A stretch of 64,000 nt of DNA from Candolleomyces eurysporus (Eukaryota; Basidiomycota; Agaricomycetes; Agaricales; Psathyrellaceae), in contig JANBPK010000950.1 of the NCBI GenBank assembly GCA_027579435.1, positions 1 through 64,000 of the forward strand. Direction: 5' to 3'. Under the pieces are notes generated by a model. The model worked only from the letters and a program-made list of their open reading frames with translations. It was not told where the DNA came from and searched no databases. Position numbers and translations under genes: made by a program. This document shows, in pieces, positions 35,106 to 46,768 of the stretch. Position 1 is the stretch's first letter, and every line of letters starts with the position of its first letter.

Positions 35106-36062
35106 TCACCCGGTCCAGACACGAGGTCCGGGAACCTACAAAATACAAATCAGCATCATCTTCTCTGATAATGGTTGAAGAAGGGCGACGTACCGTGTAA
35201 GAAGTGGGCACGGGGTTGTATATGTTGACGGTCAGTCCTGGATCTACAATGCACGTTGTCTCAGATCCGTCCTGTGCACACGAGCTATGAGGAAAGCTCA
35301 CCACTCGCCGAGACGTAGCCTGGGATAGAGACTTTGGGTGGATTTCCGCTGCCTCCGCCCGTGATCGTGATCTGAGCGCATGAGATGTAATATTGAGGCT
35401 TCCCGGCTACGTGCAAACCGATCTGTTCAATCCTGAGCAAGTACTACAGAACAGGCAGTCAGCACAAATTATTATTTAGGCTTGGGGACGGGAACTGAAG
35501 TAAACCTACATTACCGGAAGGCGTGTTGCGTGGGATGGTCGCCGACAATTGGGAGAGGTTCTGAGTGGTGAACTGGAACGGATTGAATCGAGCTCCCCAC
35601 TCTGCAATCTGGTGAACGTAGCGCTCGATGAGCAGCCCACAAACACTTCTAAGCGCGGTCGACGCACCTTGAACCAGGCAGAACCGGCGCCATTCCAACT
35701 TGCGGCTGTTTGTCCTCCAGGTACTTGGCCTAAATAAATGGCTGCAGGTCCTTGATGATACATCGTATTGTCGAGCTTGAAGCCAACGCTAGACCCAGCA
35801 GCGACGGAGACAGTCTCAGAGGCAGGTCGAGGGTTGTTGTTGCACACCATTGCCTGGGAGTTGACAGCTTCAACAGGCGTGTTATTGAGCGGTTGCCTAA
35901 CGGCAGCGCTGGATTGAAGACCCCCAGCAATTACTGTGGTCCATATGTCTGATCACCACTGTCAATATCCATCCATCATTGAATGCCTGAAGCAAAATTT
36001 GACCCACAATGCGCCGACACTTGGGTCGCAAACAAAGGTAAGAGTAGGGCCAGGAATTTCAT
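35106..36062 (-). CDS. AA9 lytic polysaccharide monooxygenase, copy 2 (intact)
   Basis: Secreted cellulose-active copper monooxygenase of 218 residues. Six exons join in phase: 36008-36062, 35668-35948, 35510-35608, 35302-35443, 35194-35243 and 35106-35135. The signal peptide [17 protein letters not shown] precedes His1 ([11 protein letters not shown]). Other key sites: [15 protein letters not shown]; second His in [17 protein letters not shown]; Tyr in [13 protein letters not shown]; the protein ends PGPRVWTG without CBM. It is very similar to copy 1 and lies tail-to-tail with it, which suggests a local inverted duplication. The two 3'-most introns (after YVSAS and after PTSYT) are absent from copy 1. 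Confidence 0.92.
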
Positions 36063-36115
36063 CTTGCTACGCGGTCGAAGGAAGATCGGACCGTCATCCT
36101 AAGAATGGGAGGTTC

Positions 36116-36124
36116 TTATATATA
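36116..36124 (-). promoter_or_regulatory. TATA box of the second AA9 gene
   Basis: TATATATAA on the minus strand, about 55 bp upstream of the start at 36062. Its position matches the TATA element of the first AA9 gene. Confidence 0.6.
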
Positions 36125-36599
36125 GGGAAAGAGAGTAAATATCGGAAAAGGATAGGACCAATCAAGTGGCGCGAACCTATATCCTCGGCAGTTAAACCAA
36201 GAAGAGAGTACATGCGCCAAAATAGTTTGTATTGAAGTGTTCTTCGGTGCATCTTTTACGGAGAATTTCGAAGGTATGGCAGTGGACCATCGTTAATTAT
36301 TTCCAAGGCTGAACTGCGGAGTGGATATCGGTAGTCACAAGGAACAATTCTGGTGGGAAAATGCAAAGCAACATACTTATTTTTGGATAACTGTTCTTCA
36401 CAGGTTACTCACCGTTCGGGGTGTCGCGATTCCTATATAGGGAATCGAACCTCGACCCATGACAAACGGCAGCGATGGTATCGGCGCACAATTATATATT
36501 GTCAAAGTCACTCGTGTTCTGGAGCTGGGACGTCATAACAAGTACGTCGAAACAAAGGCAAGGACATGAACAGACGAGAAACAAGATTCGACACGTAGC

Positions 36600-38168
36600 T
36601 CAATCTAAGTCAGGCCATCTATCCCAACCCAGCCCTCGTTCGATCCTACGCAGCGCGACGTCCATCGCAGCACGGGGAATCGAGAACGTAAACCGGAACC
36701 AGCCTCCTTCATACATATGAAACCCACTCCCAGAACCGAGGACGACCTTGCATTGGGTGGCCAAGTATACCTGTAAAGAGCGTTCCCGCTCAACCATGTC
36801 TTGATCTTCGGTTATCCCAACCATAGACCCATACGCTTCGACTTGAGTTAGGAGTTTCTGTCGGAAGTCCACCATGAGGAAGTGTCCTGCAGCTGAAGGG
36901 AGGTAGGAGACGCCGTGGAATCGCAACCACCCGGTGATATGTTCGTATGCGTCCCTCAATGCCTCCTGGTTACGCTCGATGTACGTTTCCAATGCACTCT
37001 GGTCGTTTAGAAGCCCGGACCAAAGGCCTGCCGTGGGGGATGCGATCAACATGAAGATGGAGGTGGCGAGTAGGGACTTGAAAAGCTCATCATTGCGGGT
37101 GAAGAGGACCCCAGCTCGGAAACCGTTGGCATCAAAATCCTTTGACATCCCATATATCATGTGGATACGAGATTCTTTGACGCCGATCGAATCCAGATCG
37201 AGAGAAATGACGGAGTGGAATGGTTCGGGATTTGGAACATCTTGAGATGAGAAGGTCGATAAGGCGTAAATTTCGTCGGAAATGAGATGAAGGTTGTGTT
37301 CCTCGCAAAATCGACAATACTCGGCGACGACTTCCAGCGGATAACACCTCCCGTAAGGGTTTTGAGGATTACACAGGAGAACTGCCTGGATCTTGGTTCC
37401 TCGAGCTTCCGACTCTTTAAGGGAGGTGGCAAAATGATCCAGCTCCCGCAAGGTGCAGAGATCACCGAGAGGTACGGGAACGCCGACAAGCTTGATGTTG
37501 TGCTGCGATGTGAGCGCGAAATCGAACCCATGATAGTACGGACTTGTTAGGAGAATTCCGTTTCCTGGATCAACAAGCGCCCGACCAAGCTGTGCGGTGA
37601 CAGGCAGGAGACCCGCACCGGCCATGAGGTGTTCCACGGAAACTTCCTTCCAGGGCTCGAATTTTGCATTGAAAAAGCGAGCGAGTGCATCACGGAGCCT
37701 CCTGCTGCTGGCCAGGCTATCCCCGTAAGTAAAATCCTGAAGCAACGAGTGAGCGGTGGGTCAGCGTGGCACTGTGAACGAAGAGAGATAAGCATACTAG
37801 GTCCCTTAACTTGAAGTGCTTCTCGAAATATTCCGATAAGAAATCGCACATGAGAGTGTTCTCAGCAACTCCCTGCTCGGTCGGGCCGTGGTGCGTCGTC
37901 AGCAAGTACATTGGTTAGCTGAGGGCAACAGACTTACCATATTGACAATTCCCTACTCACGAAATCAATATCGAAATCAAAATCAGACAACTTTGTATGA
38001 GCAATGAAGACTGAAACAAGCTAGACGACGTACATCGGGGTTCGTGTCCGAGAACATATTCTTCAAAACCTCCTCGTATTTTGCAACCTTGATGCCTTCG
38101 TGCAGGCGAATCACCCCATATTGCGAGAGTTTGGGACAAGAATCAACATTCGGAGCGTCTGAGGACAT
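36600..38168 (-). CDS. PLP-dependent aminotransferase, ACC-synthase-like
   Basis: Fold-type I PLP enzyme of 453 residues resembling 1-aminocyclopropane-1-carboxylate synthases and fungal class I/II aminotransferases. Four exons join in phase: 38034-38168, 37938-37952 (15 nt, GIVNM), 37798-37872 and 36600-37736. Motifs in order: GVAENTLMCDFL near the N-terminus; YGDSLASSRRLRDALA; LTSPYYHGFD; LLCNPQNPYGR; LISDEIYA; the Schiff-base lysine in YGMSKDFDANGFRAG; and the carboxylate-binding arginine in YEGGWFRFTF. There is no signal peptide, so it is presumably cytosolic. Whether it makes ACC or is a general aminotransferase cannot be told from sequence; many fungal members of this group are uncharacterised. 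Confidence 0.88.
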
Positions 38169-38649
38169 TGGGAATGGTGAGAGTGGACGGGACACCTAAA
38201 TCAATTGCCCCTGAAATCGATGGTTTGAGAGCTCATGATTTGTCAATATTACGGCTCATGTGATTCAGCAAATATTGCTACCGTCATCAGTCACCAAAGC
38301 GTGCAGCTCGAAGGGTGGCATAAGAGGCCGGATTGCAGGATTTACGAACGTTGGAGAACACGTGGACATGCAGATTGCGTAGGTTCGAAAGATGTAAGGC
38401 CATGAGCTGAACTATGAGAGACAGCCCATCAGGATGATGGAAAACGAACATCATGGTGATTGAATTTTGGCAATTCCCGGTTTGAATTCTGCTGACGTCA
38501 TTTAGGCGCTTAGGAGGCTCACAATTGCTGAGGACTCATGGGGCACCTCATTGACCATATGATCTAGCATTGTTTACGATAAATGTGAACAAAGAATTAT
38601 TTCCAGGCTGGCAATATATGAGGGTCGTTGAGACAATGTTTCGGATCCA

Positions 38650-40320
38650 ATTGGTTTGGCACTGATGAAAATTGGAGGGTAAGATAAGACAGCCTGAGGT
38701 TCAATCTAAGGTGATGAATGTCATAGAATGGCCCAATCTGGGCTGGCCCGGACACTTGTGATTGTTAGTCTTGGGATGAATTTGTTGAGTAATTTTTTCA
38801 CCCTGTGTATTGTTGGATTTACCTGGTCTGTTGTTGGCCCAGTTGAAAAGTAGATTAGAGGTACAATATGTTTCTTATTGCAGTGTCACCTGTGACTCAA
38901 CTCAAATCAATGTTCAATGGACATTTGCAGGCAAAGGTTGAGAGCAGCACTGACCTCCTTTAGAGGTGAATCTTGATGGATAAATGACCATTGACTACTC
39001 AGGTGAAACAGCATTTGCATTAGTGGGATACTAGACAATGGGGATGCAAAGGAGCCTGGTTAAGGTCAGCAGTAAACTTGGCAGCCTCAGAGACCTTGTT
39101 AGTCATCAGCTTCTATCCAACTTCAAGGTCTTTTAATTTTGGGTTCCCAAACCAACATACCAACTGATGAACATGAGGAAAACATCAGCAACTAAACAGT
39201 CACTGTCCTTCAAACATTTCCAGCCATACCCTGGCATGCCACTGATATCTACCTTACAAACATGGGAACTGAAGTCTAATTGAGGACTGTCAGTATATGA
39301 ATGCTCCAGTTGCAAAATACCCAAGTACAAAGGCTTAGTGTGCATGCCAGCTGGTGCTGCTCCAAAATTGGGTGATCCAGCTTGCAGTGGAAAGTGCTGG
39401 ATTGAACTTGGCAACTGCAATGGGTTTTGGGGGCACAATTGAGGCTTTGAGGTTTGAGTGGCTCCACACCAATTGAGAAACACAGTGCCAGAGCAGTGGG
39501 GATGGAGTCCTTCGGCACCACAGAGGTATGTGGCAGGGTTTCAGAGTTGTTAATGGCATGGATACTGGCACAACATGAGAGGTACAAGGTCTAGAACTAT
39601 ATAGGAGCTTGTACTATGGTAACAATACCCCAAAGCAAGGTATTCTTAGAGCANCCAAGCTCTAGATTACTCAGCAAGTAAATAGGGTATAATCACAAGT
39701 GGCACAAGCAGGGAAGCCAAGAGTGGGTGTCAGTATAGAAAATACTGGCAATCCTTTTACAACAAGTTTACAGGTTGGTTATATCTTCTAACTAAGGCAA
39801 TGTTATATATCTACACCCTATCAACATTCAGCTTGTGCTGTTTAATGAGGCACTACCTGAAGCTGTCAATTTCCTAACCCAAAAAGCTACTCAGAATCAG
39901 CAAGAAAAGCTGAAATCCATCAAAGTGACAGCCAGCTTCAGCTGCATTGAAACTACTTGCTCATTGTCAAAGAGAAAGGCAAATCTCAACACCAAGAACA
40001 AACCCACCAAGTCAAAGAAACCCTGCCAAAGCAAATGNTCAGCCACATCTCCTGCATCCTCNAGCACACTCAAAGACAGCAATGAACAAGATGTTGAGTC
40101 AGAGATCCTTGTGACTCTAGCACAGACTGTACCTCTTGATACCTGGACATTGAATGATTATTGCTTTTTTTTATTTCTTGGAATTCCAGGGGGTACTACT
40201 ATGCTCACTGTACTTGATCACACCACCATATATTTGACTTGCCTTTCAAACTGTATTGTGTTCTTGAAAGATAACAAGTGTAAAGGAACAGAAGTAAGAT
40301 TCCACCCTCAAGTCTGTCCT
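38650..40320. repeat. CpG-depleted block, probable decayed repeat
   Basis: Between about 38761 and 40320 I find only one CG dinucleotide (near 39515), while flanking and other regions have CG many times per 100 bp. TG and CA are abundant instead, as left by deamination of methylated CpG. Open frames here are short: minus 39133-39587; plus 39835-40365 with a Lys-rich segment SKRKANLNTKNKPTKSKKPC. No transposase or reverse-transcriptase motif, LTR or terminal repeat was recognised. Known: in many fungi repeats are methylated and lose CpG. Calling it a transposon remnant is inference; a foreign low-CpG insert is the alternative. Confidence 0.55.
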
Positions 40321-40445
40321 TACGTTCGGAGCAAGACTTTGGGAGTCAGGAACTGGCACCTCTGAGGAGGCGCCGTTACAATATACAAACGCAACCACAT
40401 TCCCCAATTCCATGGAAGCACACACAAACCACATACAAACATATA

Positions 40446-42488
40446 TCAATTATGCCTTAACCTGAAGGGCCAAGAAATCCGCCATTTGCGTTTTTTCCAG
40501 CCAGGCGAAACGTAAACCTGGGCTTTGGTGTCCAGGAATAGATAGTCATGAACGCCAATGGAGTAGTATCTGCCGTAGGTACTACGAGTGACGAGCCTCC
40601 CCGACGCCGGACAAATGCACTGCACCTCGGAAGAATTCCAGCTTGGTTTGTGAATCGTCGTTAACCTGACGGCTGACGGTTCTTGGGTGAGACTATGAGT
40701 CGTGCCATCGAGAAGGAAGATGAGAATTATAGGGCTAACCTTCCATCTGCATCTCTCTAGAGGTCCTACAATGAGAGAGAGTGGTCANTTCGTCACCGGC
40801 NGCTCTGCTCTGCGTCCCTTGCTGCCCAATGACGCTGTATATGGTCTCGAAGTTATCTGAATATTTTGCAGTTAGGATGTGACAAGGAGTGGGCCCGGCG
40901 TTCGACTCGGCTAAGTTGTTGAAAACTCGACCGCGAGCCATCTCCTCCACGTTGCCAACGCCTAATGTGAACATGGTGACAAGCTTGAGGTTGACGTGCA
41001 CCCTAACTTCCGAGTCATGGGAGTCGCCTGAGGAGACGTCAATACTGTAACGCCAAACGGTCTGATTGCCTGAGCCTCTGATTTCGGAGTCGTAGCGACA
41101 AAAAACCCGATCGAANATGAGGGGACACTTGTCACAGTAACCGGCGCTGGTATTCCATGAAACCGACGGAAANACCAATTTTTCTTGAGCGCCANCGAGG
41201 AGCCGCCGTTCAACNTCATCATTTGGCCCCAGTGTGACGTGAACTTCTGNTACAGGACCTTTATCACGCGTGTCGTGGTCTTGAAGAGGAAGGGTTTCCG
41301 AAGGATTAGTTGGTATCGTATANTGACTGCCGGCGGCTCCTCGAGCGAAANTCGGAAGCTTCCATGCTTGGATGCGCTTATCAGATAGAAANTCGAGAAC
41401 AAAGTCCCCGATGAAGTGGATTGCCTGCGAAAAGACAAGTTTCAGACTTGATATTAACATCTGAAGCATATAATCGGACATACCAGGGTCNTAATTCCCT
41501 TGTCAACTTCNTCCCTGCTCCGAGTTCCCCAGATGTAGTGCCTCCCACTAACAAAATCCCAGACGAGCACGTAGCCCCACATACAGAACAGGAGCCTGTC
41601 AGGTCGGATTTTGAGCTGGCAGGGTATGCCCCACGGCTGCTGACCCCGTTTATCCCACGTAATTGGAAGAGATGCCACCTCACGAAAAGATATTGTAGTT
41701 CCATCTGCATTCAGTGGTGAGACCTCGTACACTGACGTGATCCTATCATTGACTGGTGTCAGATCATGGCACCGCGGAAGGATAACTCCGAATGAACGTA
41801 CACCGTTTCCTTCCCGTCTTGCTGAGATGATGGTATGAGCATAACAGCAATTCTGAGCCTCCCGTCGCCAACATCACATACAGCATAGTGCCATAACCAT
41901 GAATGAGTAGGGAGATTGACAGAGCAAATCTGAACGGGCTTCTCCAACGGCGGCCGACCTGCTATTCCCAAGTCCCACAAATGTATATAAAGCTTCTCGG
42001 GGTTTAGCGAGAGTAGAAACCGTCCCCCTGGAATCAGGAACAGTTTGCTATTCCCGTCTTGGTATTCATATAGACCTGTGCTAATAGTACGCACTGGGCG
42101 GACAGCGTTCGAAACGAGCAAGGTTGATACGGCCGGATCTTCGCTGGACACTGAATGATTCTGAATCAGGCGGATCCAGCGACGGGGTGCCAAAGCTGCA
42201 CGTTGAAGCTCAACCAGACCCATGATGTCGGTTGGGTAAGAGGGGAGAAACATGCCAAAGCGCTGACAAGTCAATTTCACAAGTGATATCCAGACTTCTC
42301 GATGAGTGAGGATTTTCTGAAACGTTCTTGAGACCTGAGATTCAGAATACGACGTTAGTGGGATTTCATCTGATAGATAGCTCCTTATTTACCTTGCTTA
42401 GGGTCAAAGCATCAAAAGGCTCGGATTGGAGAACGACCTCGATCCATAACTCAACTGGCAGAGCCTGCGCCCAGTTCCTACACGTCAT
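40446..42488 (-). CDS. F-box protein with C-terminal beta-propeller-like region
   Basis: Probable substrate receptor of an SCF ubiquitin ligase, target unknown. Start at 42488. Exons 42393-42488, 41773-42334, 41484-41731 and 40735-41424 join in phase. The N-terminus has the F-box pattern LPVELWIEVVLQ, FDALTLSKVSRTFQKIL, then REVWISLV. The rest is beta-rich with repeated Trp/Gly turns (for example LYIHLWDLGIAG and YVLVWDFVSGRHYIW), as in F-box/propeller proteins. An open frame after 40735 continues as GPLERCRWKVSPIILIFLLD and ends YYSIGVHDYLFLD to a stop at 40446. Joining it in phase needs a donor at about 40799 and an intron of only about 31 nt in a region with two Ns, so the last 110 residues are provisional; otherwise the gene ends at 40735. 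Confidence 0.68.
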
Positions 42489-43122
42489 AGATATCGTGCA
42501 GGACCCTAGGTTCTGATTAGATTAAGGGAGGAGAATTCAAGTTCTCGACGAGGCTGACCGTGTTACCGTTTAATTGTGTGGTTCCTGGTGGTAGTTCGAT
42601 GGCAAGATAACAAGATTCGAGAACGACCACTGAGCACTGAGCGCTGAGCGCTGGATGACGAATGATTTGTCTGTATTTCTCTCCAAGGCTGTCGGCTTCA
42701 CGGCATGCAACATTCCTCAATCCGCTATTAGTAGTTGTGCGAATTTGATGATTTTCGTAATGGCTCTTGGACACGACTTCGGCTGGATTTAAGACCTATG
42801 TCGCTCGAGAGGATCCAGAAATGAGCTCATAGGTTGGAATTTTCTTCTGATTAATAGGTATTTTATTGGTCTCAAGAAACTGTCTACTACGGTACTACCG
42901 ACCGATCTCAGGTCTATTTACAACGGACAGTATGTGTGACTCTGGTGGCTAAATACACAGCTAGGCCGGCGAGACGCTTCAAGTAAGCTTCTTCGCTCGA
43001 ACGGCCATTGTCCACGTTCCTATTGTTCGTCACAGTGGCTAGTGCGGTCCAAGCTCTTGCGCCCAAAGCCTCATTCCGCTCCTCCACGTCAGTCACCGTC
43101 CTTAGCTGTGATAAACCTCAAG

Positions 43123-43599
43123 ATGCAGACTGAAAGCTGCAGCAACAACAACGGTAACACCAACGACTCGATGATGGTCGATTTCGAATCAAAAAATTTC
43201 ATCTCTGATGACCGCATGGAGCGAGTTGAAATCTCTCGTACACAGAGTCACTTCGATATGACTTCGGGAAGTTTAAATTCCGACATTCCCTATCCTCCTT
43301 CACTTCCAAGGGACAGTCAGCGGCCCCCAAGGATTGCTGACCACTCCCCATCCAACGTTACAGCGGCTCAAGTGCAGTCCGATCTCGAAACAGGTGAACA
43401 TCCGGGAGAACAGGGGCCAATGGGTCTGAGTATTTTGGGACTGGAGGAAGGGATTCCTGGAGTCGTGATCCCACCCTGGGTTATCCGGCAGATAACTGGT
43501 CATTTGAGCGAGGAGAGTGGACGCTCTTCGGTGACGGTGGTAGGTGGCTCGAGGGACAATGACTCTGGAAGTATGAAAGTCGACAAGTCGAAGGGATAA
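43123..43599 (+). CDS. Hypothetical protein
   Basis: Open frame of 158 codons from the first in-frame ATG; the frame itself is open from 43042. Composition is polar, Ser/Asn/Asp-rich at the start (MQTESCSNNNGN), followed by an apolar segment (LGLEEGIPGVVIPPWVIRQI) and an acidic/Ser tail. No domain was recognised and no introns are needed. It may instead be the last exon of a gene whose upstream exons were not found. Confidence 0.35.
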   Translation: MQTESCSNNNGNTNDSMMVDFESKNFISDDRMERVEISRTQSHFDMTSGSLNSDIPYPPSLPRDSQRPPRIADHSPSNVTAAQVQSDLETGEHPGEQGPMGLSILGLEEGIPGVVIPPWVIRQITGHLSEESGRSSVTVVGGSRDNDSGSMKVDKSKG

Positions 43600-43781
43600 C
43601 TCCGATAGACCTTTATTTTGAGAGTCCGTGCTCGGTTTCGACCGCCAAGATTGTACTAGACCACAGCTCTGAACATAGTTACGATTCAAACAATGTATAG
43701 AAGGTCTCTGAATTTGTAATAATACATCTTCTTTCTTTGCTTACTGCTTTATGCCACTCAACTTGCGAAGACTCGCGAGCT

Positions 43782-45669
43782 TCACGAGTGGCCGTATATC
43801 CTCTGAGCTTGGTAAGGCTCCTCTAGCTCCTTGAGATCGTCCGCAGAAAGTTTCAAGTTGACAGCGTCTAGGATAGAGGAGAAGGTCTTCAGTATCTGGT
43901 CATCATCCAAAGGGAAACGAAGTGTTAAAACTTACTGAGCAAATCATGGAGGTTTTCCAGAGAGGTCGTACCGACGATGGGGGCGGTAACGCCTGGTGGA
44001 GGAAATAAAGGACGTTAGAATAATTCGCAACGAAGAGAGTTTGACATGGCAAACCTGGACGACCGAAAACCCAAGCCAATGCCACTTGAGCCATGCTCAC
44101 ATTGTATTTCTTCGCTATTCCTTCGACTCTGCACGTTTAACAATAACAGTTGAATCAGAACTGAATCCAAGTTCAACAGCCAAATGACACATACTTGTTT
44201 ACGATCTTCTCCGTTCCCTCGCTCACGCTGTATCCTTTAATCATCCTATGAGACTTGGGTCAGAACGATCGACTGTTCTAATGGATAGGTAGCTTAAAGG
44301 CGGATCTCACCTGTCAGTCTTTCCACGTACAGTGTCGGCGGTGAGAGGACGGGTGAGGAGACCGCGGGCAAGGGGAGACCACGGAATAGACCCGACATTC
44401 AGAAGCTACAAGTAATAATGGACCGAGGAAGAAAGAGGTTAGAACGAGAAGTCCGTGACTCTGTGTGAGACGCCGCTTACCTTCAATGTAGGAAACATCT
44501 CCCTCTCTTCTTCACGATAAACGAGGTTATAGTGGTTCTGCATCGAGATGAACGGAGTGAGTTTATTGGCGATGGCGTAGTCTACGAGATACCGTATGAG
44601 AAAGGAAAAGACGACACAGAATGACATAGATTACTTACTTTGCATGGCATGGACTGGATGGTAGGACCGTCAACGAAAACACCAAGGCAGAAGGATTTGG
44701 TGACGCACATTGGTAGGCATAGCAGGACGACATGCCGATGTAACGTACATATCCAGCTTTGACGACGTCATGGAGGGCTTGCATCTGTAGAGATTCCATC
44801 GGTCAATACGCGAAAGCGACATCCTCCAACGATGGACTACCGTTTCCTCGATTGGCGTGTCATAATCGAACCGATGACCTAAATACCATGTCTAGGTCAA
44901 GTTTCATGATGCGAAATAGCCACGTACACTGAAGAAGGTCGATATAGTCGAGCTGAAGCCTCTCGAGGGAGAGTTTCACAGAGTCAAAAATGTGCTTTGA
45001 GTCGAAATATTAGGACGAAGACTGTCGATGGTGAACGAGGCAACTGACTTTGCGACTCAAACCGTGCTGGTTGACATACCCGTTCTCTTCGATTTCCTTT
45101 CCCTGCCAAAATGGTTCTTTGTGGCTTTTCTTGACGAGTGAATAAACCTGTTACATAAATGTAAGCTGGGGGACAACAACGATATCCGAGGAGAGCTTGC
45201 CTTGGTCATAACGACGATCTCCTCTCTGGGAAGGCTGAGCTCCTTGATTGCTTTACCAAGGATTCTTTCCGACTCGCCGTTCGAGTACATCTACGCCAGA
45301 ATTCATGATGAGCCGTCGGTCAGACTGAGAACGACCTGAGACGCACGTTGGCAGTGTCGAAAGCGTTGATACCGGCATCATAACTGAGTCAATGAATCGG
45401 CACCGCACGTAAGGATCGAATTATCGAGGATGGGAAGAAGAATGACAAACTGACGCAGCTTTAATATGCTTCAACGACTCCTCCTCCCCGAGAACCCAAT
45501 CTTGCCATTCCGGCGAGCCGTACGACATGCATCCCAAAATGATCTTAGACACTTTCAATCCGGAGTTCCCCAGACGAACTGCCACGCGATGTCATCAGGG
45601 TATTCGGAGAGTAGAACGGAGAGCAACGACGCACCATATTCCATTGAAGTCTGCTGACCAGGAGCCATA
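43782..45669 (-). CDS. Aldo-keto reductase, copy 2 (AKR2)
   Basis: NAD(P)H-dependent aldo-keto reductase, paralogue of AKR1. The start at 45669 reads MAPGQQTSMEY and the stop is at 43782 (QAQRIYGHS). Tetrad and motifs: VRLGNSGLKVSKIILGCMSY, NAFDTAN, MYSNGESERILGKA, a Lys at the end of exon 4, YIDLLQCHRFDYDTP, VSMAQVALAWVFGRPG and APIVGTTSLENLHD. Exon order and phases follow AKR1, including the 15-nt exon (FHAMQ). The intron after exon 4 (45148-45200) begins with GC (AAG|GCAAGC) and ends CAG, while AKR1 has GT at that place. No lesion is seen, so the gene appears intact. Confidence 0.88.
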
Positions 45670-46041
45670 TCTGCAGCAGTTGTGCGAGCGATCGATGTTC
45701 CTCTTTCAGGGCTTGGGAGAAAGGAATGAATTGGGTGCGATCAAGGCCATTTCCCGTCGGAAAACCTATTTATGTCCACCTGTGGAAGCATTCGCCAACG
45801 TGACGAATCGACACGGAATCCTATCCGAACACCCTGGCACAATTGAGGGACGGTGATAACGTCACGGAGTTGAGCCGGCGTCCATTCGTCTTGCGTTCAG
45901 AGAGGTCATCAGTCCTGATTTGCGCTTGACCAAGGGGCTGAGAAGGCCTTGACTCCGTGCAGCCAGGAAATAGGACGTGGAAGGATGGTGCCAGGCTCGG
46001 CAGCGGCCGATCGTGGTTGTCGCACGGTTCGTTGATGCAGG

Positions 46042-46127
46042 GCCCGCCTAGCTCAATCGGATAGAGCGTCAGACTCTTATCACTAGGCGGAATCTGAAGG
46101 CTGCGAGTTCGACCCTCGCGGTGGGCT
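46042..46127 (+). tRNA. tRNA-Lys (anticodon CTT) with a short intron
   Basis: The acceptor stem GCCCGCC pairs with GGTGGGC, the D-arm is GCTCAATCGGATAGAGC, and the T-arm is GCGAGTTCGACCCTCGC. The anticodon stem TCAGA/TCTGA closes a CTCTTAA loop only after removal of about 12 nt (tcactaggcgga) placed just 3' of position 37, the normal site of tRNA introns. Confidence 0.85.
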
Positions 46128-46768
46128 ACTTTCGTTTTTGTCCTGGATGCATCTTTCGCAACGCCCATTATCAAGGTTGACCGCGTTCAATAAAGGAGGA
46201 TTTTCGGTAGAGACTGTGCAGGACGCAACCGCTATAAGTCATACCGTCTGTCCATCCATTTTATCGAGAGACACTGCTGAGCCTTCCAATCTCGGTGACA
46301 TGGCTGCGAGGGGTAGAACGTATTTGCAGACGTGGGACGCAGAGAAATGGAAACCTGTCAGCGCATATGAATGAATGGCTGGCTACTGAACCTCCGATTA
46401 GTCGCGACCGGCGGAAGGGCGCCAGCCCGCGCTCACCACTTAAGAAAAATTTGTGCGGGAGTCGGCGGGAGTGAACCCGGCCTTTGTTACCAAATCAAAT
46501 ACGAAAGGTACTCAATGGAATGATCGACATGAACGCGCAGAGCGACGAATGACTATACAGTACGCGCAAACCATCTGTTCGTTCGGCTTTCACGGAGATC
46601 CCATTCGGGGTGTCCCTATATGATGAGCGGGGATTTGGCAGTATTTTGACAGTAACCAAGGAGCCCTATAGAACCCTGGGCTGGAAGGGGTGGTCCGTTT
46701 TAAACACACCGTCCTGACCGTCAAACTAGCAAATTCACCCCAAAAGGCCCTTTTAGCGTTCGTTGACT
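46128..46768. other. No supported gene
   Basis: Region between tRNA-Lys and DUF6533 gene B. Only short frames; it includes the presumed promoter of gene B. Confidence 0.4.

Noticed and set aside
39835..40365. 176-codon plus-strand frame as a functional gene
   Set aside because: It lies in the CpG-depleted block, contains Ns, and has no recognisable domain; more likely a remnant of a repeat's coding region.
42517..42774. 85-codon minus-strand frame with tandem agcgctc words
   Set aside because: The short repeat spans only about 25 bp, and the frame has no recognisable content.
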